DNA from: a virus
Reading direction: 5' to 3' (one strand)
DNA length: 38,093 nt
Virus record (IMG/VR): IMGVR_UViG_3300047299_000054
Location: 1 to 38,093 of that record
Shown here: positions 1 to 7,240 of the stretch, one piece after another
Position numbering within the stretch: the stretch's first letter is position 1
How the letters are laid out: each line of letters opens with the position of its first letter
The notes under the pieces: model-generated
Told to the model about the DNA's origin: nothing
Database searches by the model: none
What the model saw: only the letters and a program-made list of their open reading frames with translations
Translations under genes and position numbers: made by a program

Positions 1-191
1 GGTGTTGAAAGGCTGTAAAATCCTCTTGACATATAATCTTCAAATTTCTTTGCGAAACCTTCTACTTTAAGGTATTTTTCAGCTTTATTGGCAATATCTT
101 TAATCCTTTGCTCTGGAGTCTCTGTAATATAACCTCTTGATAAAAATGTACGACTCTCCTCGTTTAACCAATAATATTTCTTATAATCCAT
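1..191 (-). CDS. nrdA: Class I ribonucleotide reductase large subunit, N-terminal fragment
   Basis: Translation from the ATG at 191 gives 63 complete codons before the window ends. The fragment ends with FYSLSTP, which matches the conserved start of the R1 barrel region (family form FYSLSTPVWANFG). NrdA with NrdB reduces ribonucleoside diphosphates to deoxyribonucleotides for phage DNA synthesis. It starts 22 bases after the nrdB stop, so the two are probably co-transcribed. The rest of the gene, including the active-site cysteines, lies outside the window. The family call rests on this short N-terminus plus the adjacent nrdB. Confidence 0.8.
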   Translation of the reverse strand, partial: MDYKKYYWLNEESRTFLSRGYITETPEQRIKDIANKAEKYLKVEGFAKKFEDYMSRGFYSLST

Positions 192-213
192 TTAAATTTT
201 GTGTGTGTTTTGT

Positions 214-1194
214 TTAGAATAAATCGTCTTCAGTAATACTCTTACTTTTCTTATTATAGTCGATTTGTTTCTTGTAAAAGAAATCACCTTCTTTAGTTGA
301 AAGTATTTCTACATCAAACCATAACGTCTTTTCAATCTCTTGAAAATCTACATCAAATACAGGTTTCATACCAATTCTTTGAAGGGAATTGTTAAATCTG
401 TTTTGAATAAAATGTTGAATTGTGTTTTTTGATAGGAAGCTTAATTCACCCTTTTCAAAGATCCAGTCTAATATTTTACATTCGGCAGCATAAGCTTTCT
501 TACATGCGGAATCAATTAATTGTTCGAACTCTTCGTCAAACCATTCTGGGTTTTCTGCTTTGATAATGTTAATAAGTTCCGAGCCAAAATTACCATGAAT
601 TTCTTCTTCCTTTGAAGTGGCTTCGACAACATTAGAAATACCTTTAAAAAGATTCTTTTCTTTGTTGAACGACATCATGATTAAGAATTGGCTAAATAAA
701 CTTACATGTTCAATAAATAAAGAGAATAGCAACACTGATTTAGTGTACATTTTGTCATCTTTACTTCTTGTTCCATCCAAGTATTTACTTAAATATGCGA
801 TTCTGTCTTTGATCGCCGGAATTTCGACAACGTGTTGAAACTCTTCTTCTAGACCTAAAACTCTCAGTAATTGCGCATAAGCGTCCTTATGTCTTACTTC
901 TGATTCTGCGAAAGTCATTCCAACGTCACCAATTTCTGTGATAGGCATTCTTTTATAAAGATCTGCCCAAAAAGTTTTAACGTTGACTTCAATTTGTGCG
1001 ATTGCTAGCATTGCACGTTTAATGACTTCTCGTTCCTCTGCTGAGATTTTAGTTTTAAAATCGTCTATGTCTGTTGTGAAATTGAATTCGGTATGAATCC
1101 AATAAGAGTGCCTAATTGCATCCTTATATGCTAAAAGAGATGGATATTCATAAGGCAAAATATTTACTCTTTTTTGAAAAATATTATTATTCAT
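214..1194 (-). CDS. nrdB: Class Ia ribonucleotide reductase small subunit (R2)
   Basis: A 326-aa ferritin-like R2 protein that would carry the diiron-tyrosyl radical cofactor and partner NrdA. Iron ligands are visible: FAESEVRHKDAY has the E-x-x-H pair with tyrosine four residues after the histidine (the position of the E. coli Tyr122 radical), FIEHVSLFSQF supplies the third glutamate, and EEEIHGNFG is the last E-x-x-H motif. It is therefore a tyrosyl-radical subclass rather than a Tyr-less one. An in-frame TTG at 1218 would extend it by eight residues; I chose the ATG at 1194 because MNNNIFQKR is a normal R2-like start. An AATATATAA element lies about 31 bases upstream. It separates the polymerase fragment from nrdA. 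Confidence 0.9.
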   Translation of the reverse strand: MNNNIFQKRVNILPYEYPSLLAYKDAIRHSYWIHTEFNFTTDIDDFKTKISAEEREVIKRAMLAIAQIEVNVKTFWADLYKRMPITEIGDVGMTFAESEVRHKDAYAQLLRVLGLEEEFQHVVEIPAIKDRIAYLSKYLDGTRSKDDKMYTKSVLLFSLFIEHVSLFSQFLIMMSFNKEKNLFKGISNVVEATSKEEEIHGNFGSELINIIKAENPEWFDEEFEQLIDSACKKAYAAECKILDWIFEKGELSFLSKNTIQHFIQNRFNNSLQRIGMKPVFDVDFQEIEKTLWFDVEILSTKEGDFFYKKQIDYNKKSKSITEDDLF

Positions 1195-1274
1195 AAGAAA
1201 TTTAGTTTGATCTTGCAATTGTTTTTTATATATTTAAGATGGTGAAAAAAGTCCCAAAAAAAGTTGATAATTTA

Positions 1275-2684
1275 TTAACTTTCTAGTGACAAAATTTTCT
1301 TTTTGAGAGCTTCTGCCTTTGAATAATATTCATAGGATGCTTTCTTGTACACTTTTCTCTGATTGTATAAGTCAGATAATATTTTTTTCAAAATAGAATC
1401 TTCCTTCTTATACACTACACCGTTTTCACAAACAATTACATTTTTATCTTTGCGTTTTTCTGCAACTTTATTAGGAGTTACCTTTTCTATAAAGGCATCT
1501 GGCGAAATGTTAAACTGTCTCATAATAGAAGGGTACAGCGATGCATAGTCAAATGCAGAAACTCCTTCATAGAAACCAACCATTGGCTCTTTAACAAATG
1601 CACCGGCATATTGTGTATCTTTCTTGTTATCTTCGCGTGGTTCAGTACCAATTCTTTTATTTTCTTCAACCAACTTACGAGCAATTAACGCTTCAGTTAC
1701 TGCAACAGGAGAAGCTGCTTTATATAACGGCATTTTTGTGATTGAAGCTAACGTTAATAATACTTCCATTGATTTTAATTTTTTATCAATGTAATAAACT
1801 AACACGGAGTCGACTACGTTATAGTACACATACTTTTGAAAGTTGTCTCTATATAAATCTTGCAATGAACCGTTATACTTAATTTTATTCATTCCAAGAA
1901 CTTGGCCTGACACGTAATCTAATGCATTCGATTCTTTAACTTTAACTGATTTATCATATTTGTCGTACAGCTGCATGTAGTCAAGAATTCCCATGTGAAG
2001 TGGGCGTGAATCTTCTTGATCTAAAGCTGAAGTCATTGCAGCTTCTTTAATATCAATCTGTAAATGTTTGCAACGATTTACAATATATTGCCAGTCATAG
2101 TTAATAAAGTTCCAACCTGTCATCATTGGAAATTTAGGCATTAACTTCATTAAAAACGTATACAACATATCGTATTCAGTATTGAATTTCATATACTGAA
2201 ACGTCCATTCTGGATCAAACTTTTTAAAGTATTCATTTGTATCATCTTCAATCTTTTGAATTTGTTTTGGAGTCAAATCTTCAAGACCTAATACAATTGC
2301 CTTTTTATTAGGTGTAATGATTGAAAATGTAAGAATGCGTGATTTAGCTTCTTCAGCTCTTGGAAAACCATCTACGATTTCAGTTTCAATATCGACGAAA
2401 TATGTTTTAGGCATATTATATTCATAGATTTCTGCTTTGTCTTTTTCAGGTAAGCCATCCATGAAATAAACTAAAGAAAACTTATTGAACTGACGAGACT
2501 GCGAAAGTTTTACAGATTTACCATCCCAGTTTTTATATTCTCTATGAGCACTTCTATCTTTTGGATCGCACACATACCAATTTTTAAATTCGTTAATTGG
2601 ATAACGTTTGAAAGACACTTCACCTTCTTTGTTGTAATAGGAAACAATTACTTCCTTCTCCCTTTGCTCAATATCTAATAGCAT
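1275..2684 (-). CDS. 43: Family B DNA polymerase, N-terminal part of a split gp43-like enzyme
   Basis: A 469-aa protein aligning with the N-terminal half of T4-type DNA polymerase (about 900 aa). Visible motifs are Exo I (DIETE, D98/E100), Exo II (TGWNFINYDWQYI), Exo III (YYNVVDSVLVYYIDKK) and polymerase motif A (FDYASLYPSIMRQFNISPDAF, abbreviated FDYASLYPSIM). It stops after an NQRKVYKK helix, before motif B (K-x3-NSxYG) and motif C (YGDTDS). No C-terminal part exists between here and position 1; nrdB and nrdA follow instead. The exonuclease set is intact, so it could retain proofreading architecture, but polymerisation would need the missing half. Split gp43 genes are known in some T4-like phages. 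A homing endonuclease lies immediately upstream. A truncated pseudogene is the alternative. Confidence 0.88.
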   Translation of the reverse strand: MLLDIEQREKEVIVSYYNKEGEVSFKRYPINEFKNWYVCDPKDRSAHREYKNWDGKSVKLSQSRQFNKFSLVYFMDGLPEKDKAEIYEYNMPKTYFVDIETEIVDGFPRAEEAKSRILTFSIITPNKKAIVLGLEDLTPKQIQKIEDDTNEYFKKFDPEWTFQYMKFNTEYDMLYTFLMKLMPKFPMMTGWNFINYDWQYIVNRCKHLQIDIKEAAMTSALDQEDSRPLHMGILDYMQLYDKYDKSVKVKESNALDYVSGQVLGMNKIKYNGSLQDLYRDNFQKYVYYNVVDSVLVYYIDKKLKSMEVLLTLASITKMPLYKAASPVAVTEALIARKLVEENKRIGTEPREDNKKDTQYAGAFVKEPMVGFYEGVSAFDYASLYPSIMRQFNISPDAFIEKVTPNKVAEKRKDKNVIVCENGVVYKKEDSILKKILSDLYNQRKVYKKASYEYYSKAEALKKKILSLES

Positions 2685-2705
2685 TTATGCGTTGTTTAAA
2701 TTATG

Positions 2706-3608
2706 TTAGTTATATACAATGATTGATATTTGTTTACCCTTTTTCCATATAAATCCTGCATATTCACCTTCTTTACTATCATTTCTTTTAAATCTACCAT
2801 TAACTATATGGTTTATCATCTGCGAACTTATTCCTAGGTTAGATTGAATTTCTTCTCTATTATTCCAAACATGTATTTCGTTTCCATTTAAATCGCACTG
2901 TATTATTTGCCTATAATTTTTAACAATATGTTTAGATGGATTTTTTTGAGTTCCAGTTTTTTTATAAATCCTAGGTTTAGATTGAATTAATTGATTTACG
3001 ATTTCATTAAAAGACCATCTAAATCCTGCGGCATAGTTTCTATTACCGGAAGCCGCGGAATGTATGTTTCCAACTGAAGAATAATTTAATGCTTCGTTTG
3101 CGGCATATACGCTTTGAAAGGATTGAATATACTCCCCTTCCTTATTAAACATATAAACTGGAACTCTTCCCTTTAATCCAGTTTTAGGATTGTCATGTTG
3201 TACACAATATTCTTTGATTTCTTTTTTTGATAATAATCTATAATTAACCGCATTAGATTTTATAGGTTCTGCCAAAGAATCTCGTATTTCATTATATTTA
3301 GTTTGAATATCATTATCTAAAATATTTGCCATTTTATTAAAATACTCTTTATGCAATAATTTCCTAAGTTCTATCCCTTCTTCATATCTTCCAGAACGCA
3401 TATACCATACTAATTTGTCTTGAAAATTACCATAAATTTTCCATAACAACCAATGCGCAATTTTATGTTGTCTGATGTCTAATTCTACTAAATTATCTTT
3501 TTCATCTAAACCACCTAAATATTTAGGAATAATATGATGTATTTCGGTGTGCTTTGATTTTATTTTATATTTACCTGAACAAAGATTTTCATATATTACA
3601 GAGTACAT
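2706..3608 (-). CDS. HNH homing endonuclease with NUMOD1 repeats
   Basis: A 300-aa free-standing homing endonuclease. The nuclease core is at residues 22-60: EIHHIIPKYLGG with H24/H25, then N39 and H48/H52. Two NUMOD1-like DNA-binding repeats follow, at about 153-205 (VYMFNKEGEYIQSF...) and 238-292 (IQCDLNGNEIHVW...), each with an N-x-x-I-H or N-x-I-V-N helix pattern. It lies between the dUTPase-like gene and the split polymerase gene, 21 bases before the latter. Such enzymes cut a homologous cognate site and spread their own gene; adjacency suggests gene 43 or its flank as target, which is inference. A hairpin with an embedded promoter-like motif precedes its start codon (3617-3643). Confidence 0.88.
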   Translation of the reverse strand: MYSVIYENLCSGKYKIKSKHTEIHHIIPKYLGGLDEKDNLVELDIRQHKIAHWLLWKIYGNFQDKLVWYMRSGRYEEGIELRKLLHKEYFNKMANILDNDIQTKYNEIRDSLAEPIKSNAVNYRLLSKKEIKEYCVQHDNPKTGLKGRVPVYMFNKEGEYIQSFQSVYAANEALNYSSVGNIHSAASGNRNYAAGFRWSFNEIVNQLIQSKPRIYKKTGTQKNPSKHIVKNYRQIIQCDLNGNEIHVWNNREEIQSNLGISSQMINHIVNGRFKRNDSKEGEYAGFIWKKGKQISIIVYN

Positions 3609-3616
3609 ACGATAAT

Positions 3617-3643
3617 AGGGATATATTTTTATTATATATCCCT
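3617..3643 (-). promoter_or_regulatory. Hairpin with embedded promoter-like motif before the HNH gene
   Basis: A perfect 10-bp inverted repeat (3617-3626 with 3634-3643, 7-nt loop) ends eight bases upstream of the HNH start codon. On the minus strand, GGATATATAATAAAAA (3626-3641) runs across stem and loop and looks like a phage -10/late-promoter element. The same 16 bases occur before the GIY-YIG endonuclease. Read-through RNA would fold and hide the ribosome-binding region; RNA started at the embedded motif would lack the 5' arm and be open. This mirrors T4 I-TevI control; function here is inferred. Confidence 0.6.
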
Positions 3644-3669
3644 AAGTTAAATGAAAATTTGATTGATTA

Positions 3670-4137
3670 TTAATATCCGTCTCTTTGCCTTTGCTTATTG
3701 GCTTCAGCCTTTGCAAAATAGTAATTATAAGCTGTTTTAGCATCTAAGCCAATTGAAGCTGCATAATTAATAAAGAAGTGGAGAATATCAACCCATTCCA
3801 TATACAATTCTTTCTTATCATTTTCAGATAGGTCAGATATTTTTAGGGTTTCATACTTTGAAAAGTCTTTTTTCCAGTATTTCCAAACTGCATTGCCAGA
3901 ACCATCTTTAATTCCTCCTAAAGCATCTGTCATTTCATGAATCTCATCAACTACAGCATGTGTATTAACATGCCAGAAGTTCATAATTTCACGAATTGTC
4001 ATGTTTTCAAAATTAAACCCGTAAGTTTTTTCTTGCATCTCTTTCTGATGTTCCATAATATCAGCTAGATGTGTTGTAGATTTGTCATAAAAATCCTGGA
4101 CTTCTAAGTCCTTGCATTCATTGTCTATATTTGCCAT
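3670..4137 (-). CDS. dUTPase-like all-alpha NTP pyrophosphohydrolase (MazG/dimeric dUTPase superfamily)
   Basis: A 155-aa all-helical protein with the metal-binding pattern of dimeric dUTPases: an acidic helix (AVVDEIHEMTDALGG), a following WKYWKKD segment, an ExxD helix (EWVDILHFFINYAA) and the C-terminal block YYFAKAEANKQRQRDGY, where K, N and R residues contact nucleotide in the family. It probably hydrolyses dUTP to dUMP and pyrophosphate, keeping uracil out of phage DNA and feeding dTMP synthesis. This fits its position near the nrd genes. A broader MazG-like dNTP specificity cannot be excluded. The HNH gene downstream separates it from the polymerase. Confidence 0.78.
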   Translation of the reverse strand: MANIDNECKDLEVQDFYDKSTTHLADIMEHQKEMQEKTYGFNFENMTIREIMNFWHVNTHAVVDEIHEMTDALGGIKDGSGNAVWKYWKKDFSKYETLKISDLSENDKKELYMEWVDILHFFINYAASIGLDAKTAYNYYFAKAEANKQRQRDGY

Positions 4138-4196
4138 AATGTTATTTTTTCATTATATGTGATTAGGTCACTTTGTTTCTGGAAACTTGTTACCTA

Positions 4197-4316
4197 TTAA
4201 GAATTTTTTATCAGGTCGACGGTGTTAACATAAACACCTTCCATGATAAAGTTCACAGCCTCTTCCACGGATGGAGAGGCTGGAGCCGTTTGTTGATTGT
4301 TTGTTTCTTGACTCAT
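4197..4316 (-). CDS. Small 39-aa protein coupled to the glucosyltransferase gene
   Basis: A short ORF reading MSQETNNQQTAP... and ending VNTVDLIKNS. Its ATG overlaps the glucosyltransferase stop codon as TAATG, the same coupling seen at other junctions here (for example 5548 and 12446), which is the main evidence that it is translated. The N-terminus is Gln/Asn/Pro-rich and likely disordered; residues 17-38 could form a helix. No family is recognised. Confidence 0.55.
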   Translation of the reverse strand: MSQETNNQQTAPASPSVEEAVNFIMEGVYVNTVDLIKNS

Positions 4317-5548
4317 TAAAATAAAGCGGTTGGTTTTTGTGGTTCAACAACTTTGTTTGGATTTCTCTTAATAGTTTTAAGAGCATCTGCATGCATTTGA
4401 CGATATACTACATCGTTACCGCAATGTTCTTTAGCAATTTCAAAGCATCTTTGACGACGAGCTTCTCTTGCTTCATTATCATTTGCTAATGCAGCTAATT
4501 GATCTGCAGTATCTGCTAAATTAGAACGATCACTGTACACTGCAAAGTCTTTCATTTTTGCAAATAAGGTTCCATTAAGATGTGTACAGTTATCTGCCCA
4601 ATGTTTATCGAAAACTGGAATAGTTCCGCACGCTATAATTTCGCACATTGCAAATTCCATGTTATTGCCATAAGCTTCAGCATCTAAATTATAGAAGTCT
4701 GCACCGAACATAGAAGTTGAAAGTTCTTCAATTCCTTCTAGTCTATTATAAGGTCCATAGATCCAAACCTTATCTGGAGTTTGCTGCGCAGGCTCTGGGT
4801 TCTTATTGTTTACCTCATAAATATTTGGACGATAAGAATTTTGACGATCTTCTAGATCTGAATAAAATAGATCTAATGAACCAATAGAACGTTCAATTCC
4901 TCTCATTTCACCGACAATACCAACTCTTTCAAGTTCTGGTTGCATATCGACAATCCGCTGAGGATCTTTAAATCCAGCAAATCTACCAAAATAAGAAATA
5001 CGCTTCTTTTGAGTTTCAATTGGTTTCCAATATTGCTTTAAAGAATCAAAGTCAAATCCCAATCCCATTTTAATTAATGGTACCTGTGGATTAAACTCTC
5101 TCATCTTCTTTGCAAATGGTGATGATAGGGAGTGCGTGAATGAAGCGTCCATTTGACCCATAGTTTCCCATATCATTGAGTTTCGAATTAAGGACTGGGC
5201 CTTGTGGTCATTCTGGTGTGAAAGTTTAATTGGCTTGGTAACTCCGCAAACTAAGTGGTCATAAAAGGCTTTTTGATAAGCTTCAGAATGTCCTTTCTTT
5301 GCAGGCAAAGATTGGTAATATACGATTGAGTATTCTTCATTTAACTTTTTAGTTAAAGCCTCAATCTCATTATTACCGAATTCAATGATGTCATTTTCTT
5401 GGGCATCTTTACGACCCCATTTTTTATCAGCTCCTGCATAAATGTCGCATTGCATTTCATTGTTTTGATACCACTTCTGTTCTTCAAGTGCGTATCTAGT
5501 TACGCCGCATCCTTCGATACCACGACCTAAAATAATTGCTACTTTCAT
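4316..5548 (-). CDS. agt: T4-like alpha-glucosyltransferase (GT-B fold)
   Basis: A 410-aa protein close in length to T4 AGT (about 400 aa). The N-terminus IILGRGIEGCGVTRYALEEQ matches the T4 AGT start (ARGLEGCGVTKFSLEQ), followed by a YYQSLPA block and a QNDHKAQSLIRN block equivalent to the T4 QHDHSVLSLRRN region. The C-terminal half has MCEIIACGTIPVFDKHW, matching ELGACGTIPVFWKS, the sugar-nucleotide binding half. T4 AGT transfers glucose from UDP-glucose to 5-hydroxymethylcytosine in DNA and protects it from restriction. A glucosylated or otherwise glycosylated base in this phage is inferred; no hydroxymethylase is in the window. It overlaps both neighbours by one base and is probably translationally coupled to them. 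Confidence 0.85.
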   Translation of the reverse strand: MKVAIILGRGIEGCGVTRYALEEQKWYQNNEMQCDIYAGADKKWGRKDAQENDIIEFGNNEIEALTKKLNEEYSIVYYQSLPAKKGHSEAYQKAFYDHLVCGVTKPIKLSHQNDHKAQSLIRNSMIWETMGQMDASFTHSLSSPFAKKMREFNPQVPLIKMGLGFDFDSLKQYWKPIETQKKRISYFGRFAGFKDPQRIVDMQPELERVGIVGEMRGIERSIGSLDLFYSDLEDRQNSYRPNIYEVNNKNPEPAQQTPDKVWIYGPYNRLEGIEELSTSMFGADFYNLDAEAYGNNMEFAMCEIIACGTIPVFDKHWADNCTHLNGTLFAKMKDFAVYSDRSNLADTADQLAALANDNEAREARRQRCFEIAKEHCGNDVVYRQMHADALKTIKRNPNKVVEPQKPTALF

Positions 5549-5817
5549 TATGATTGTTTTTCGTTTATGTAGTTTTCTAAACCTTGAATGTATGCAACTG
5601 CATCTAACAAATTATCTCGCTTGTGATTATAACTTTCTCGAGAAAACTTAAGAGCTACTAAAGCCATGAACATTTCACGACCAGTAACATTTAAACCCGT
5701 CATGCCATTAAAAATCATGGCTGCTCTATCCATTCCTTCTGAGAAAGGACCATACTGACGATCTGCTTCTTCAGATCGATTGTTAACTATTGAATTTGCT
5801 TCTTCTAAAATTGTCAT
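5548..5817 (-). CDS. Small phage protein resembling DUF6378
   Basis: An 89-aa protein. It has the pattern of a small phage family with an R/YG motif near the N-terminus (ADRQYGPFSEGMDRAAMIFNG, here RQYG), a MALVALKFSRE helix and a C-terminal H-x-x-x-DNLLDAVAYIQGLENYI helix. I recall this family as DUF6378, of unknown function. Its compact helical form with conserved H/D residues recalls small all-alpha NTP-PPases, but that is only an impression. The stop overlaps the agt start (TAATG). Confidence 0.6.
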   Translation of the reverse strand: MTILEEANSIVNNRSEEADRQYGPFSEGMDRAAMIFNGMTGLNVTGREMFMALVALKFSRESYNHKRDNLLDAVAYIQGLENYINEKQS

Positions 5818-5834
5818 ACGAATGTGTTTAAAAC

Positions 5835-6206
5835 TTATACTCTATATATGTGTTTTGTTTCCAGATATTTTTTAATAGAATCCATTGTTTTTATCTCTGT
5901 TGTAGAATCATTCCATATTCTATTTAGGCCACTGGGATGAGGAACCTTTAAGTGAGATATGTTATTTCTAGCTAGCCAAACGCTTGCCATGTTTCCTAAC
6001 GCTATTATTTTATCATAGCCTATCACATCTCTTGAAGTGAGCGTAATTTCATTGAACTTTAAAGATGGTGCGTGATAATTTACCAGATTAATCCAATCAT
6101 ATTCTTCGACGTTTGCAGCTTGCAACCAGGCCTTCACTCTATTCCTGGTAATAGATTTAGACTGCTGAACTTTTCCAGGTGAATGTCCTACTATTAATAC
6201 TCTCAT
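5835..6206 (-). CDS. Uracil-DNA glycosylase-superfamily-like protein
   Basis: A 123-aa protein with the two hallmark segments of the UDG fold: GHSPGK (residues 7-12) near the N-terminus and HPSGLNRIWN near the C-terminus, with a central KIIALGNMASVWLA strand-helix. Family members remove uracil or related bases or, in phages, have unknown roles. It is shorter than typical UDGs (about 200 aa), so it may be a minimal phage variant and activity is uncertain. If this phage uses a modified base, a base-handling role is conceivable. Its ATG overlaps the previous stop by four bases (ATGA). Confidence 0.6.
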   Translation of the reverse strand: MRVLIVGHSPGKVQQSKSITRNRVKAWLQAANVEEYDWINLVNYHAPSLKFNEITLTSRDVIGYDKIIALGNMASVWLARNNISHLKVPHPSGLNRIWNDSTTEIKTMDSIKKYLETKHIYRV

Positions 6207-6427
6207 AATGGTGCTTCTTCATTAACCCATTCTTCTTTTCCTGTCGCAACTCCCATGATCTTGATAAAACTATCGTTGTCTTTAGTTGCAATCTTCTTGG
6301 TTTTTTCAATGGCTTGATCCATATCTTTTGCCATCACACAACATGAAAAGTCCTGCTTTTTATTCCAGTATGGAAGTCTAAGCTCTGCATCTTTGTACTG
6401 TAAATAATAAATTATAAATGGTTGCAT
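6203..6427 (-). CDS. Hypothetical protein, 74 aa
   Basis: A small protein of mixed beta/alpha character starting MQPFIIYYLQYKDAELRLPY and carrying a CCVMAKDMDQAIEKTKKIA segment that resembles a compact ferredoxin-like beta-alpha-beta unit. The stop overlaps the start of the UDG-like gene (ATGA), suggesting coupled translation. No family recognised. Confidence 0.6.
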   Translation of the reverse strand: MQPFIIYYLQYKDAELRLPYWNKKQDFSCCVMAKDMDQAIEKTKKIATKDNDSFIKIMGVATGKEEWVNEEAPL

Positions 6428-6439
6428 GTCTAAAATTTT

Positions 6440-6925
6440 TTATCTTAATCCTCTTGTATTTTTTCTGCCTAATTGAATTGCTATTTCGGATGGTGTTTGT
6501 CCTAAACCCGTTTCTTTTTTGTACCACCAGTATAGATCTTCTATTGTCCCTTTTCCTAGTAGTTCTGAATCCATGGCTTTATCCCATAAACACATACCAA
6601 ATTCGATGGCTAATTCTGCTTTTAAATGTGCTAGAATTTTAAGTTCATCCTCATGGGCTTTTTCCATTAATTTCAGAGCTTTAATTCTTTTCATTCTAGC
6701 AGCTTCTTCAGCTGCGTTCAATCTATTTAATTCATCAGTTCCTAGATAATTCTTATATGCATCTTCATACGCCTGAACTGATTCGGCTCTAGTAATTTCA
6801 GCCTCAGCAAACATATATGAATAGTCAAAATCACCATGCATTATCTTAAGAAGGAGTGGAGCGTGTGATGGCAGTGGTTTTTTAGGTCTGCCTTTGGTGT
6901 ACCATCTGTATTTGTTGTATGCCAT
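6440..6925 (-). CDS. Hypothetical helical protein, 161 aa
   Basis: The reading frame stays open to 7135, but the upstream part is hydrophobic, crosses the divergent regulatory region and overlaps the plus-strand gene, so I place the start at the ATG at 6925 (MAYNKYRWYTKGRPKKPLPS). The protein is mostly charged helix from about residue 45 to 130, with a C-terminal GLGQTPSEIAIQLGRKN segment that could be a small helix-turn-helix-like unit. Function unknown. It is the first minus-strand gene after the divergent region and the plausible head of the small-gene operon running down to 4197. Confidence 0.65.
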   Translation of the reverse strand: MAYNKYRWYTKGRPKKPLPSHAPLLLKIMHGDFDYSYMFAEAEITRAESVQAYEDAYKNYLGTDELNRLNAAEEAARMKRIKALKLMEKAHEDELKILAHLKAELAIEFGMCLWDKAMDSELLGKGTIEDLYWWYKKETGLGQTPSEIAIQLGRKNTRGLR

Positions 6926-7049
6926 ATCAATTTGTTTAGGTAAATATAACAATATTTGCCGAAATAAAAAAATATTTAGGCAATTATTTTCAAACTTTTT
7001 TAATAAATATAGTGTCGAATAACCGACTTTTAAAATAGTTTTTGATAAA
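6926..7049. promoter_or_regulatory. Divergent intergenic region with likely promoters in both directions
   Basis: About 124 very AT-rich bases between a minus-strand gene (from 6925) and the only plus-strand gene (from 7050). On the minus strand, TTGTTATATTTACC lies near the gene and resembles the Bacteroidota-type TAnnTTTG element imperfectly. On the plus strand, AATAAATATAG lies about 35 bases before the ATG. No element is strong enough to assign exactly; promoter presence follows mainly from divergent gene order. Confidence 0.4.
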
Positions 7050-7181
7050 ATGGCAAAAGCTGCACCTTCTAACGGTGGCGCCTTCAAAAAGACTAAGAAA
7101 AGGGGTAAAGCTGCAAAAAAGAATTCTAACAACAAGAATTCTAAGCACTACAAAAAAGCTTACCGTGGTCAAGGCCGCTAA
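7050..7181 (+). CDS. Tiny, highly basic protein (43 aa), only plus-strand gene
   Basis: ATG at 7050 to TAA at 7179-7181. The product starts MAKAAPSNGGAFKKTKKRGK and ends KKAYRGQGR. It has 12 Lys and 3 Arg in 43 residues and no acidic residue, so it should bind nucleic acid or another polyanion. Support for a real gene comes from its divergent position, a rho-independent terminator five bases after the stop, and a composition unlike random translation. Overlapping longer frames on either strand run through the terminator and look like shadows. I do not recognise a family; a DNA-condensing, ribosome- or polymerase-binding role would be guesswork. Confidence 0.65.
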   Translation: MAKAAPSNGGAFKKTKKRGKAAKKNSNNKNSKHYKKAYRGQGR

Positions 7182-7185
7182 AAAG

Positions 7186-7212
7186 AAAAAGAGAGCCAAA
7201 GCTCTCTTTTTT
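7186..7212. terminator. Bidirectional rho-independent terminator
   Basis: AGAGAGC-CAAA-GCTCTCT hairpin (7190-7196 with 7201-7207), extended by an A run on one side and a T run on the other. It therefore has a T tract after the stem on both strands and can end the plus-strand 43-aa gene and the converging minus-strand gene that stops at 7241. Confidence 0.88.
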
Positions 7213-7240
7213 AGTTTAATTCGATGATACGCGTTTAAAC

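Noticed and set aside
1219-1274. Self-splicing intron or intein explanation for the truncated polymerase
   Set aside because: No second half of the polymerase follows; nrdB begins directly, so splicing inside this window cannot restore a full enzyme.
6926-7199. Minus-strand frames extending into the divergent region, including the 5' extension of the 161-aa gene
   Set aside because: Hydrophobic low-quality sequence overlapping the plus-strand gene and the AT-rich promoter region; a good ATG exists at 6925.
7042-7227. Longer plus-strand frame overlapping the 43-aa gene
   Set aside because: It starts at TTG, runs through the terminator hairpin and has random-looking composition; the frame from 7050 ends just before the terminator.
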